64,000 bases of DNA. Source: Synergistaceae bacterium. Lineage in GTDB: Bacteria; Synergistota; Synergistia; Synergistales; Aminobacteriaceae. The stretch lies in the NCBI GenBank assembly GCA_017470485.1, contig JAFUYQ010000030.1, forward strand, positions 1 through 64,000. Direction: 5' to 3'. Both the position numbers and the translations under genes were made by a program. The notes under the pieces were generated by a model, which saw only the letters and a program-made list of their open reading frames with translations, ran no database searches and was not told the DNA's origin. Below are positions 8,987 to 16,566 of the stretch, piece by piece. How positions within the stretch are numbered: position 1 is the first letter of the stretch; the number at the start of each line of letters is the position of its first letter.

Positions 8987-8991
8987 AAGAG

Positions 8992-9090
8992 ACAGATAAG
9001 CAACAACTATTTCGGAAGTTGTGTGAATATCAGCCGCAATAAGATATTTGATGTACCGAGTAGTCTCGGAAACTTTTTGCCATGAATTGT
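8992..9090 (-). pseudogene. Internal fragment of the older IS110-like transposase (other side of the insertion)
   Basis: The minus strand reads RYIKYLIAADIHTTSEIVAY then LS, aligning with RRYIRLLNENGIKDTAQMIA then AYLS of the intact transposase. It continues directly into the fragment at 6514 once element copy 1 is removed. Upstream (towards 9150) the similarity fades. Confidence 0.7.
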
Positions 9091-9156
9091 CAACCTATGT
9101 AAATTTCTATGCTTCTCGGTATTTTTATCGTTACAGATTCTGCGAATTGTAAAACT

Positions 9157-10029
9157 ATGAGTTTAGGTAAGGTAGGAGTACGGTAACAATCCGCCAACTA
9201 GGAAATAAGGTGGTCATGGCACCACGCAATTTCAAGCATACGCAATCAGAAGTTAATGCTCTGATTGCGTACATTCTCAAACTCGATGACGAAGCAAAAG
9301 TCTGTTTGGAATGTACCGGGCGGTACTACGAACCTAGGGCTTCATGGTTACATGATGCCGGCATCTTTGTCAGTGCTGTCAATCCATTGTTGATCAAGAA
9401 TTTTGGTGGAGATTCAATTCGAGAGGCTAAAACTGATAAAAAAGATGCCATCAAGATCGCGCGATATACTCTTGGTAAGTGGAATAATCTAAAAGAGTAT
9501 ACGAACACGGATGAAGTTCGTAATCAACTGAAAACAATGAAGCACCAGTTCGAGTTTTACATTGAACAAAGAACTGCCATGAAAAATAACCTTATTGCAA
9601 TCCTTGATAAAACATATCCGGGCGTAAACAACTTCTTTGATAGTCTTGCGCGTAAAGGTGTAAGCCAGAAGTGGATGGACTTTGCCTACATTTTCTGGCA
9701 TGTAGATATCGTTCGCAGCATGTCTCTTGAGGAGTTTTCTTCAAGTTACAAGGGCTGGTGCAAAGCTAATGGCTATAACTTTAGCCAGACAAAGGCAAAA
9801 GAAGTATACGACGCATCATTAGACCTGATAGCTGTACTTCCAATGAATGAAATTACACAAATCCTTGTACAGCGAGTTATTGATACGCTAAATGCAACCT
9901 CCCAAACGGTCGAAGCCTTCCGTCTAAAAATGGATGAAATAGCGTCAACACTGCCAGAGTACCCAGTTGTGATAGATATGTATGGCGTTTGTCGTACGCT
10001 TGGTCCGCAGCTCATAGCTGAGATCGGAG
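9157..10029 (+). pseudogene. Second-type IS110-family transposase, 5' part, split by element copy 2
   Basis: A different IS110 subgroup from the 6886 transposase. The start MSLGKVGV at 9157 matches the family start, but the following bases carrying the catalytic Asp (normally GIDVxK) are missing and the frame shifts. The frame then reads TIRQLGNKVVMAPRNFKHTQ, with the Glu motif CLECTGRYYEP and KTDKKDAIKIARYTL (Asp-Asp) intact. The frame ends in GVCRTLGPQLIAEIG, exactly where copy 2 begins at 10027; the C-terminal continuation DVTRFEKRTSLTAFAGVD is found at 12766 onward. The gene was therefore already dead or dying before or after the insertion. Confidence 0.8.
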
Positions 10030-10135
10030 CAACTATGACTGCAATAAATTCCGTTTTTTATGTCAGAGAAAAAGTACGTTGCTGACCACGTAAACGTTAT
10101 TCACATGACCAACAACGTAGAATGTAAATGGCGTT

Positions 10136-10468
10136 TTAGAAAGGTTCGCCCCTGAAATTATCATTATCGTCTTTCTGAATGTTCAGCGTGTATGCGGGAC
10201 TGCCGTTTTTGCGATTGTAAACTTTGATATAAACGGAAAAGCAGACCTGATCGCCGATTTCTGGACATTCATCACGTTTAGGCTGATACTCATCGACGTA
10301 GAACTTCGTCCCATGAATATCTTGCACGGTATAAGTTGCGACTTCGATTGTCGGTTTCTCTTTCGGAACACGACGCATTACTCGGCTTATTACGATACCT
10401 GAAAGCGATAATCCAGTCGGCATCGTCTGAGAGGTTGCTTGTTGTGAATTATAATTCTTGTGACTCAT
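10136..10468 (-). CDS. Small protein coupled to transposase, copy 2 (intact)
   Basis: 110 residues from the ATG at 10468, preceded by AAGGAGG and overlapping the transposase end by about 20 bases, which indicates translational coupling. Residues 12-35 are Ser/Gly/Val rich (GLSLSGIVISRVMRR); then a conserved beta-rich domain PTIEVATYTVQDIHGTKFYV, CPEIGDQVCFSVYIKVY and AYTLNIQKDDN with the same C-terminal FRGEP as copy 1. No catalytic motif or membrane segment is seen, and I do not recognise a family. Its constant position behind the transposase in three copies suggests an accessory role in transposition or in binding the element's RNA or DNA; that is inference. Confidence 0.7.
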   Translation of the reverse strand: MSHKNYNSQQATSQTMPTGLSLSGIVISRVMRRVPKEKPTIEVATYTVQDIHGTKFYVDEYQPKRDECPEIGDQVCFSVYIKVYNRKNGSPAYTLNIQKDDNDNFRGEPF

Positions 10469-11968
10469 TATTTTCCTCCTTGTATTTCTCGGTCTTATGG
10501 CTACTGATTTCTTTGTAGGCTTCACGATATTCATTCTGATTATCGTTGAAATCTCGAACAAGTCCGAAGAATTTTCGGCCTAACCCGCGGAATGAATCGA
10601 GCTTATTCGATAGATAGGCTCTGCTCATTTCCGCTGTTGTCAAAATGTCATGTTCTTGCAGAATATGAACGTAACGACGGAAACCGCTATTGATTAACGG
10701 TAACTCTTCGACCGGCATGCTGAATGCTTCGGCTTTCGAAGCGATTTTGTAGTTTTCGTAAGTGAAATCGCAATTTGTTATCATTATGTAATACAATGCA
10801 ACGGAAAGCTTTCTTGCTATCGCACACGAAGCTTTTTTCCATTTGCCTGTATCAACATAAATGCGTTGACCCCTCTGACCGAAGGGTTCGTTGTGAGCTT
10901 TGAGTAGACGCGAACCGCAGTTACATAGCATGGAGTGAAGGCTTTTACATCCGCCACGTCTCTTTGCACCGACTTTTTTATCGGCACTCATTTGAAACGT
11001 TGGATCAAGTACACAGTATGCGGATAAAGTCTTGGCTGAATGAAAGCGATTCAGATCGACAATGTGTGTAAGCCACATAACAGCAAGGATTTAACCAATT
11101 TGTGGTGCGGTCATTAGTCGCGGAATCATTTCTTCACCTGAAATTTTGCCATTACCGCCAATGGCCCATTGCATCGATGAAGCTTTATCGAGGATTTTAG
11201 ACTTCCAGTTTTCAGCTTTAGCTTTGAGATAATCGTACTTGTCGTATTCTTCCGCATGACCAAGCGAACATCCATCAGGAGTTTTATCGGACATATCCAT
11301 TCAATATCATCCGGAGAGGCTGAAATTTGATTTTCGACAACAGAACGAATTTCTTTATTTTGCGTTACACTGCCATATCTGTCGATATTGTAGCCGAATC
11401 TCGTTAAAGTATTATTGATACGATTACTTGAAGCTCTCGCTTCGCTAATGTAACGTTCACGTTCGGCAATCATAAGACGCAATGCTTCAACTTCTGGCGG
11501 TACGACATAAGATTCTCGCCAGACTGCAGTTTGATCGTGAAGTGCGAGACGTTTTGCGTCAAGTTTATCAGTTTTTCGTTTGTTTTCGCCTGCAATAGTT
11601 GGGTTGATGACGGAAGGTATTCCACCCCATGCGATTCGCAGTGGATAATGATACGTTGCGGTTGAGTCGATGACGTAATGTAATGGTTGCTCAATGTCGA
11701 TTTTGACATCAGATTTTGTTTGAAGTATTCCATAGCACCACTCTTTAGCTCGTAAAAGCGATTTCCAATCAGTCGGAAATTTTGCAGTCGTGGCGACGTA
11801 TACTCCATCTAATTTTGTTCTGACACAGACCATAATGAAGAGCTTATGTACATCTATGCCGATGCCGTATTCCTTAACGTCGTTGATATCTACGGCTTCC
11901 TCGATAACCGTTACCAGTTTGGGTTGTTCGTCTGATCCATTGTACGCAGTCGGTAATTTTGATTTCAT
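10449..11968 (-). pseudogene. IS110-family transposase, copy 2 (frameshift plus nonsense)
   Basis: Homologous over its length to the intact 6886 protein. The part from 11968 has GIGIDVHKLFIMVCV, YVIDSTATYH (the family Glu is Asp here) and KTDKLDAKRLALHD; it runs in frame to about residue 225 (LMDVRLVMRK), then a frameshift occurs. The homologous frame continues EEYDKYDYLKAKAENWKSKI to LMTAPQIG, where TAA replaces the Glu codon of PQIGEL. The last part (WLTHIVDLNRFHSAKTLSAY to GLGRKFFGLVRDF) is open to 10449. At least two inactivating lesions, so this copy should be non-autonomous. Confidence 0.85.
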
Positions 11969-12024
11969 GATGATTTGCCTCCTTCATAATGCAACGCTAA
12001 CCTAAGCGTCAATTAAACGTCCGT

Positions 12025-12286
12025 GTGTGTATTTCGGAATACTCATTTAGCCGTCGGTACTAACTTATTTTTTGCTCTTGTGGCAACGTTCTATTCCATA
12101 TTGCGGTATGGAATGACACAATCTCCTCTAATGTACTTAAACAAGCTACATGACCAACACCGATATACCGCTACACCCATGCTCCGCAAAGAGTGTTCAC
12201 AGACACTACTGAACGTATCGGATTCTAACGACCTAAATAGTACCTTCGATGCTCTAAATGCTCCGAAAAGAACGATGTAATTATAA
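12025..12286 (-). ncRNA. Conserved non-coding block upstream of transposase, candidate bridge RNA (copy 2)
   Basis: Aligns with 8340-8565 of copy 1 (ACATGACCAA, ACACCCATGCTCC, GAACGATGTAATTATA). It has no ORF that resembles a protein. Placed between the divergent transposase and HTH genes, it may also contain both promoters. Strand assigned by analogy with IS110-group RNAs. Confidence 0.45.
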
Positions 12287-12309
12287 ACCCCATTTAAGGG
12301 GTTTATAAT
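12280..12309. promoter_or_regulatory. Perfect 12-bp inverted repeat upstream of HTH gene
   Basis: ATTATAAACCCC, a 6-base ATTTAA loop and the exact reverse complement GGGGTTTATAAT. It lies about 30 bases before the HTH start. It could be an operator for the HTH protein or a terminator for a transcript arriving from the left. Copy 1 does not have the same palindrome at this place. Confidence 0.6.
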
Positions 12310-12340
12310 CCCTTAAATATAAAAATTTCGGAGGAATTTT

Positions 12341-12700
12341 ATGAGGCAGACAAAACGAGTTATATCAAGCGATACCGTACTGCAACGAATCATGGAATTA
12401 TTAAAACGAAACGGTAGAGCTGAAAAAGATTTAGTAAATTATTTATGTTTAGCGAAGAATGCTTTTGATCACTGGAAATTTGATAATTCAAGTTCGTTTA
12501 TGAAGCACATTAATAAAATGGCGGACTATCTCGGAGTTAGTATAGATTTTCTGGTTAGAGGTCATAATGCCGATTCGTTCGTGGCAATAGAGAGGGAAAT
12601 TATTGAGACTTATCGCATGTTGAATAGAGATAGACAGGAAATGATTTTGAATATGTTGAACGAATTGAAAATTTTAACTAAACTTGAGGCAGAAAAATGA
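12341..12700 (+). CDS. XRE/Cro-like HTH protein, cargo of element copy 2
   Basis: 119 residues with GGAGG 9 bases before the ATG. SSDTVLQRIMELLKRNGRAE, KNAFDHWKFDNSSSFMKHIN and YLGVSIDFLVRGHN correspond segment by segment to the protein at 8618, including the XRE C-terminal cap LGVS(I)D(Y/F)LxRG. The tail YRMLNRDRQEMILNMLNEL is again an amphipathic helix. It sits inside element copy 2 between the non-coding block and the right end. Likely a DNA-binding regulator of the element, perhaps controlling the divergent transposase promoter. Confidence 0.8.
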   Translation: MRQTKRVISSDTVLQRIMELLKRNGRAEKDLVNYLCLAKNAFDHWKFDNSSSFMKHINKMADYLGVSIDFLVRGHNADSFVAIEREIIETYRMLNRDRQEMILNMLNELKILTKLEAEK

Positions 12701-12762
12701 AAATTACCGAAAATTACGTAGACGTTAAAGTTGAATTATGTTGAAAAACGTACTTTTAAGAG

Positions 12763-12871
12763 GAGATGTGACGCGTTTTGAGAAACGTACTTCACTTACA
12801 GCTTTTGCTGGTGTCGATCCACAAACCAATGAATCAGGCGATAAAATGTCGAAAAGCGTTCCAACAAGCAA
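12763..12871 (+). pseudogene. C-terminal fragment of the split IS110 transposase
   Basis: GDVTRFEKRTSLTAFAGVDP, then NESGDKMSKSVPTSKK: the typical IS110 C-terminal segment (AFAGxDP...SG....S..S..G) that completes the gene broken at 10029. It is cut again after TSKK, where an HTH-tail sequence follows. Confidence 0.8.
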
Positions 12872-12961
12872 GAAATTAAATTAGTAGATAATTATAGAAA
12901 ATTAACAGACGAAGGTCGGAAAATAATTTCGGCGAAAGTAAAATTATTAGCGAAAAAGTGA
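12872..12961 (+). pseudogene. Tail fragment of a fifth XRE-like HTH paralogue
   Basis: Open frame EIKLVDNYRKLTDEGRKIIS then AKVKLLAKK and stop. It matches the C-terminal helices of the other HTH proteins (EREIIETYRMLNRDRQEMIL; EAEIRLIKLYKNSDAKGRTH). It is fused directly to the IS110 fragment, so it is a recombination or deletion product. Confidence 0.6.
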
Positions 12962-12983
12962 GGAATCGTAGAAAATATGTATA

Positions 12984-13058
12984 GCGAAATACCGAAATTA
13001 CGAAGGGACGGAAGCGGTAATGACGAAAATCAGCGAAAAAACCGCACTCTTAGATGAG
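12984..13058. repeat. Solo right end of the IS110-like element family (RE-a)
   Basis: ACCGAAATTACGAAGGGACG...GACGAAAATCAGCGAAAAAACC...CTCTTAGATGAG is nearly identical to 16655-16732 and 19541-19630 and resembles the right end of copy 2 (ACCGAAAATTACGTAGACG...GAAAAACGTACTTTTAAGAG). It contains a 16-codon reading frame, MTKISEKTALLDEKQK. It lies 36 bases before the hexapeptide acyltransferase start. Confidence 0.6.
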
Positions 13059-13094
13059 AAGCAAAAATAAAGAAGATTAGGGTGGTAATAGGAA

Positions 13095-13634
13095 ATGGGT
13101 ATATTTAGGCAATTGATGATTCAGAGAATGAATGAAAATCAATATTGTAGCTATCTTCGGAGAAAGGGGATGATTATAGGCGAAGATTGCGTGATTGGCC
13201 GCGATGTTTATTATGGGAGTGAACCCTACTTGATTAAGATTGGCAATCATGTCAGGATTAATTCAGGTGTCCGCCTTATCACGCATGATGGCGGGAGATG
13301 GATACTTAAGAACACAGAATATGGATTGTTTGGAGAGGAATTTACGGAATTGGAACGAATAGAACCGATTATTATAGACAATAATGTATTTATAGGATTT
13401 GATGCCATTATCATGCCAGGAGTAAAGATTGGAGAGAGCTCAGTCATAGGTACAGGGGCACTTGTGACCAAGAATGTACCCTCGGGAACCATTGTGGGGG
13501 GGGTGCCGGCTAAAGTCATAGAAACACTTGATACATATGCTCAGAAGATGAGAGAAAGAGGACTAAAAACTAAATTATTGGATAGTGGCAGAAAAAGGGA
13601 TTATCTAGTGAACTTCTATAGAAACCAGCTCTGA
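13095..13634 (+). CDS. Hexapeptide-repeat (left-handed beta-helix) O-acetyltransferase
   Basis: 179 residues of the xenobiotic/serine/maltose O-acetyltransferase superfamily. The hexapeptide pattern [LIV]Gxxxx is clear: IIGEDCVIGRDVYYG, LIKIGNHVRINSGVRLITHD (His before Asp is the usual catalytic region), IIIDNNVFIGFDAIIMPG and SSVIGTGALVTKNVPSG, then the ending IVGGVPAKVI. It would acetylate polysaccharide residues or precursors. Gly-Gly in the last motif is encoded by an 8-G run (13496-13503) that is in frame. RBS-like GGGTGGTAATAGG precedes 13095. It stands alone between element remnants, so it is probably a captured or stranded polysaccharide gene. Confidence 0.85.
   Translation: MGIFRQLMIQRMNENQYCSYLRRKGMIIGEDCVIGRDVYYGSEPYLIKIGNHVRINSGVRLITHDGGRWILKNTEYGLFGEEFTELERIEPIIIDNNVFIGFDAIIMPGVKIGESSVIGTGALVTKNVPSGTIVGGVPAKVIETLDTYAQKMRERGLKTKLLDSGRKRDYLVNFYRNQL
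13496..13503 (+). repeat. poly-G run (8 G) in hexapeptide acetyltransferase, in frame
   Basis: GTG GGG GGG GTG encodes Val-Gly-Gly-Val. The run is shorter than the other tracts, but slippage here would remove the last 40 residues. Confidence 0.6.
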
Positions 13635-13747
13635 TCTATCGTAATTGTACCAGCCCGTAAATCATGACAACTTGGTGTTCCGTTAAGAATTTTTATGTTC
13701 TAAAAGCTTTTTGATGTGCGCTCATCATGCATTTGGCTTGACATACT

Positions 13748-13770
13748 CCCCACAGCTAAAGCTGGGGGAT
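13748..13770. repeat. IS200/IS605-type end hairpin, solo remnant
   Basis: CTCCCCACAGCTAAAGCTGG continuing to GGGATTCTAG is the imperfect palindrome seen at IS200/IS605 and TnpB-type element ends (CCCCAGC...GCTGGGGGATTC). No TnpA or TnpB gene is visible nearby, so it is a stranded end. Confidence 0.55.
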
Positions 13771-13814
13771 TCTAGTATCAACAACAACTGCCTGCCGAAA
13801 CAGGTCTTACGTCG

Positions 13815-14816
13815 TCAATCGTATTGAACTTTTCCGACCTTCCAGATCGACAGCTTGAATGCGCCTGTTTTTGGCAGGGGACGCAAGTGCGTTTTTTCTT
13901 CGTTAAACAGGCTTGCACGACCGCCATCTTTTTTTTGAAACGATTCGTTGTTGTATCGTTCCATTTTTTGACGGATAGCCGCGTTTAAGTCATCTATATA
14001 GGAAAACGTGTTATTCCTGAGCGCAGCGATGATGTACGTAGTGATGTTACCTACACAACCTTCGGCTGATGATTTATCTTTGGGGTGATAAGGTTGTGTC
14101 GGAAAAATGGCTGTTCCGTAATATTCTGCCATTTCACGATAGCTTTTATTGATAATTTTTTCTTTAGAGGCAAGCATTACGGCGGTTTTACAGTTATCGG
14201 GAATAATTTTCAGTGGAACTCCTCCGAAGAAACTAAACATGTGGACGTGAGCGTTAATCCACGAAAGTTCTTTCTCGTCGGGGAATGCTTCTACATAGCT
14301 ATATTGACTGTAAGGCAGGACTCCAACGAAAAGGTGAGCTTTCGAGGTCTTGCCCGTTTCTGAGTTGACGATATCAATCTTGTCCCCAGCCCAGTCAACT
14401 TCCATACGTTCTCCTGGCTTATGATTAAAATGCATTGTCGCATGACGCATTTGTTCGTCCTGTTGAATGTAGTGACAAAACTGGGTAAACATAAGAGGAC
14501 GTTCGTTGAAGATTTTGCATTCTTCAAGGTATTCAGCCCACAGTAACTTTCTGGTTACGCCCATACGTTGAAGCTCTTTGTGTATGTATTCCAAATCCGG
14601 CATTTTTCGTTTCAGTTGTGGCGGCTTTGCCGAAAAAAGCAACGCTTGCAAGTCAGAATCGTTTATCTCGTTCGGCAATGGCCACGTGATGCTTTTTTCT
14701 GAACACGCTTTTAAGACCTTTGAGACGGTATTACGACTACATGAAACGGCTTCAAATACGTCAGTGTTACTAAGTCCCAAGCTGTTTAAGCGCAAAATTT
14801 CACAAAAATCTGTCAT
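13815..14816 (-). pseudogene. IS21-family IstA transposase, C-terminally truncated, no IstB
   Basis: 333 residues. N-terminal HTH (MTDFCEILRLNSLGLSNTDV, SRNTVSKVLK); then a DDE-type rve core with HYIQQDEQMRHATMHFNHKP, GERMEVDWAGDK (first Asp), VPLKIIPDNCKTAV (second Asp) and KSSAEGCVGNITTYI (Glu). IstA proteins are normally near 500 residues; this one ends about 150 residues early, and no istB ATPase gene follows. The promoter side at 14820-14920 holds the leader of the divergent HTH gene. Non-functional remnant. Confidence 0.8.
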
Positions 14817-14922
14817 ATTGCTACTCCTGTTACTCCTTTTTCAAAAAATTTAAATTCTTCATTAAATAGATTAATGTAGATTTTATCTGTATTGTCAATT
14901 AAATTTTTTCAGGAGGACTAAT

Positions 14923-15273
14923 ATGACTCGAATACCACGTGAAGTTAGTAAAGATCCAGTTCTAGGCAGAATAATGGATGCACCTAGACAACGTAAGAGA
15001 ACTAATAAAGACTTAGAAAAACACTTACATCTCGCGAACGGAACGTTCGTCAATTGGAAGTTCAATGGCATTAAGTCCTACCTTACACACATTAAAGAGA
15101 TTGCGGAATTCTTGAACGTCTCGACAGATTATTTACTCAACGGTAATGAACTTGATGTTAAGTCTGAAGAGATAACAGCGGCGGAATTGGAGGTTATTCA
15201 AATGTTGCGGAAAGTTGACCTTAAGGGACAAGAATGTATTCTAGAGATTCTGAGAAGGTTTGCTGAGAAGTAA
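14923..15273 (+). CDS. XRE/Cro-like HTH protein, third paralogue
   Basis: 116 residues, CAGGAGG 8 bases before the ATG. Residues SKDPVLGRIMDAPRQRKRTN, HLANGTFVNWKFNGIKSYLT and LNVSTDYLLNGNE match the element-borne paralogues at 8618 and 12341, and the tail EVIQMLRKVDLKGQECILEI is conserved. The usual Leu-Leu-Lys after the first helix is replaced by Pro-Arg-Gln, a possible sign of drift. No complete element surrounds it; it lies between the IS21 remnant and further repeats, so it is probably the survivor of an older insertion. Regulatory function by family only. Confidence 0.75.
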   Translation: MTRIPREVSKDPVLGRIMDAPRQRKRTNKDLEKHLHLANGTFVNWKFNGIKSYLTHIKEIAEFLNVSTDYLLNGNELDVKSEEITAAELEVIQMLRKVDLKGQECILEILRRFAEK

Positions 15274-16055
15274 AAAATAAAGAACTATGAGAGGCAAAAA
15301 TTATGAGAGAAAACCGAAACATTTTCTTAAATTTTTCCGCACACTTAGTTCGGAATTAAAGTTCGGATATATCGAACTAAGTGCTAAATTTGGAGTGAAA
15401 TAATCAATATTCCTAAGTCAACTGTAGCTAAGATTGAATCATTCAAGATTACGCCTAGGTCTCAACAAAGACATCTCCTTTGTTTAAATCGTAAAAGTTT
15501 TCAGAGCGAAAGCGCCCCAATAAAATTGATATGTCGATTTGACTTATTTTAATCGTCTGGGTTCTGAAATGCTCTCGTCCCTGAAAACGAAAATAATTAT
15601 AGGAGAATTTTATTCTAATATCAAGAGAAGAAGAGAAGCATGATTATATCCGAAACGGAGCGATAATTATCGAAAATTGGCAACACTCACACGAGGTCTC
15701 TTGAAAAGACCGTTTTATCGCATTTTGACTGGATTCTGACGTTCTATGTTTTTGGACTCGCATTTGCTTCCTCATTTTAGTGTTGTATCCGAAACGAAAT
15801 AGCGGCAAGGTCAACAAATCTCATCTAGGCGATGTCCTATGCCTCAACACGACAGTCACCGCAAATGCCGCAGGCCAAAGCTCATTTAGAATGTTCACCC
15901 TTTCAGGGACATTAGAAAGAATTTAGGGCTCTGAAAGTGCCTTACGATTGGGGCTGCTATGTCTTTAAAAATCGTTCAGTATAGCTTCCCAGTCCTGAAG
16001 ACGAAATTCATTGTAACGAACTCTATTCTAATGTCAAGCGAAAGAAGGAACAGAA
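15274..16055. other. 782-bp remnant zone with a dead XRE-type HTH and two copies of a leader repeat
   Basis: No intact gene. A broken frame at about 15350-15465 (plus) reads KFGYIELSAKFG, then NIPKSTVAKIESFKITPR, the signature of a classical XRE repressor (S-T-(V/I)-A-(K/R)-I-E-S). A ~40-bp leader (GAAAATAATTATAG, then GAATTTTATTCTAA) occurs at 15588-15627, in diverged form at 16000-16045 just before the HTH gene at 16056, and again at 16514-16556. Paired blocks rich in CTGAAA and TCGTC precede the first two. Confidence 0.55.
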
Positions 16056-16424
16056 ATGCGTGAAGCGAAACGACAGTTATCTGACGATCCAGTTTTATTT
16101 AGGATTATGTCGGCATTAAAAGAAGCTGGAAAGACAGACAAGGAATTGCTCAACTACCTCGATATGGCTCACGGGACATTCGATGCTTGGAAATATAGGA
16201 ATATAAAATCGTACTTGTCTCGTATTGATGACATAGCAGAATTCTTGAATGTGTCGCCGAACTACTTGTTGAGGGGAATTGACGATGAAGTGAATTTTGA
16301 GACATTATCGGAAGCAGAAATAAGATTGATAAAGCTTTATAAAAATTCGGACGCTAAAGGTCGGACACATATTTTGGAATGTGCTGAATACGTGAGCGAG
16401 GCCGTTAAACCTATTGCAGGCTGA
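16056..16424 (+). CDS. XRE/Cro-like HTH protein, fourth paralogue
   Basis: 122 residues; GAAGGAACAG upstream of the ATG. SDDPVLFRIMSALKEAGKTD, GTFDAWKYRNIKSYLSRIDD and LNVSPNYLLRGID align with the other three paralogues; the tail EAEIRLIKLYKNSDAKGRTH is the same helical extension. Downstream, a degenerate membrane-peptide sequence (CSTILLALSVAIDLSRID, about 16450-16510) and a solo right end (16655-16732) follow, the same order as seen at 19340-19630. It is thus the cargo gene of a partly deleted element whose transposase side is gone. Confidence 0.75.
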   Translation: MREAKRQLSDDPVLFRIMSALKEAGKTDKELLNYLDMAHGTFDAWKYRNIKSYLSRIDDIAEFLNVSPNYLLRGIDDEVNFETLSEAEIRLIKLYKNSDAKGRTHILECAEYVSEAVKPIAG

Positions 16425-16513
16425 AATTCGTAAAAAGTTCGGCTTGGAAGTGTTCCACAATATTATTGGCACTCAGTGTCGCAATCGATTTATCTCGGAT
16501 TGACTTACGCACC

Positions 16514-16556
16514 GAACGAAAATAATTATAGCGAATTTTATTCTAACGTAAGGAGA
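16514..16556 (+). promoter_or_regulatory. Third copy of the 40-bp leader repeat
   Basis: GAACGAAAATAATTATAGCG followed by AATTTTATTCTAACG and AAGGAGAATAT. The AATTATA core could serve as a -10 element, and AAGGAG as a ribosome binding site for the short frames that follow. Confidence 0.4.
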
Positions 16557-16566
16557 ATATTTGAAA

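Larger units (their letters stand above)
6515..8991. mobile_element. IS110-like element, copy 1 (2.48 kb), with small protein, candidate bridge RNA and XRE-like cargo
   Basis: The left end GAGCAACTATGACT at 6515 is nearly identical to the left end of copy 2 at 10027, and the similarity continues through a T6 run and TCAGAG. The right end CGCTTTTATAGAAGAG at 8991 resembles the right end of copy 2 (TACTTTTAAGAGGAG at 12765). Removing 6515-8991 and one GAG rejoins an older transposase gene on the minus strand: IVAYLS before, SKLDFIRGLG after. The core shared by both flanks is GAG, as expected for short-core, non-TSD IS110 integration. Order inside, left to right: small protein and transposase (minus), non-coding block, HTH gene (plus). 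Confidence 0.8.
10027..12765. mobile_element. IS110-like element, copy 2 (2.74 kb), inserted in an IS110 pseudogene
   Basis: The left end GAGCAACTATGACTGCA starts at 10027 and the right end ...TTTTAAGAGGAG finishes at 12765. Deleting it restores the codons Ala-Glu-Ile-Gly / Asp-Val-Thr-Arg of the host transposase with a shared GGAG or GAG. Same gene order as copy 1: small protein and transposase on minus, conserved non-coding block, HTH gene on plus. The transposase here carries a frameshift and a nonsense codon, so mobility would need help in trans. Confidence 0.8.
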
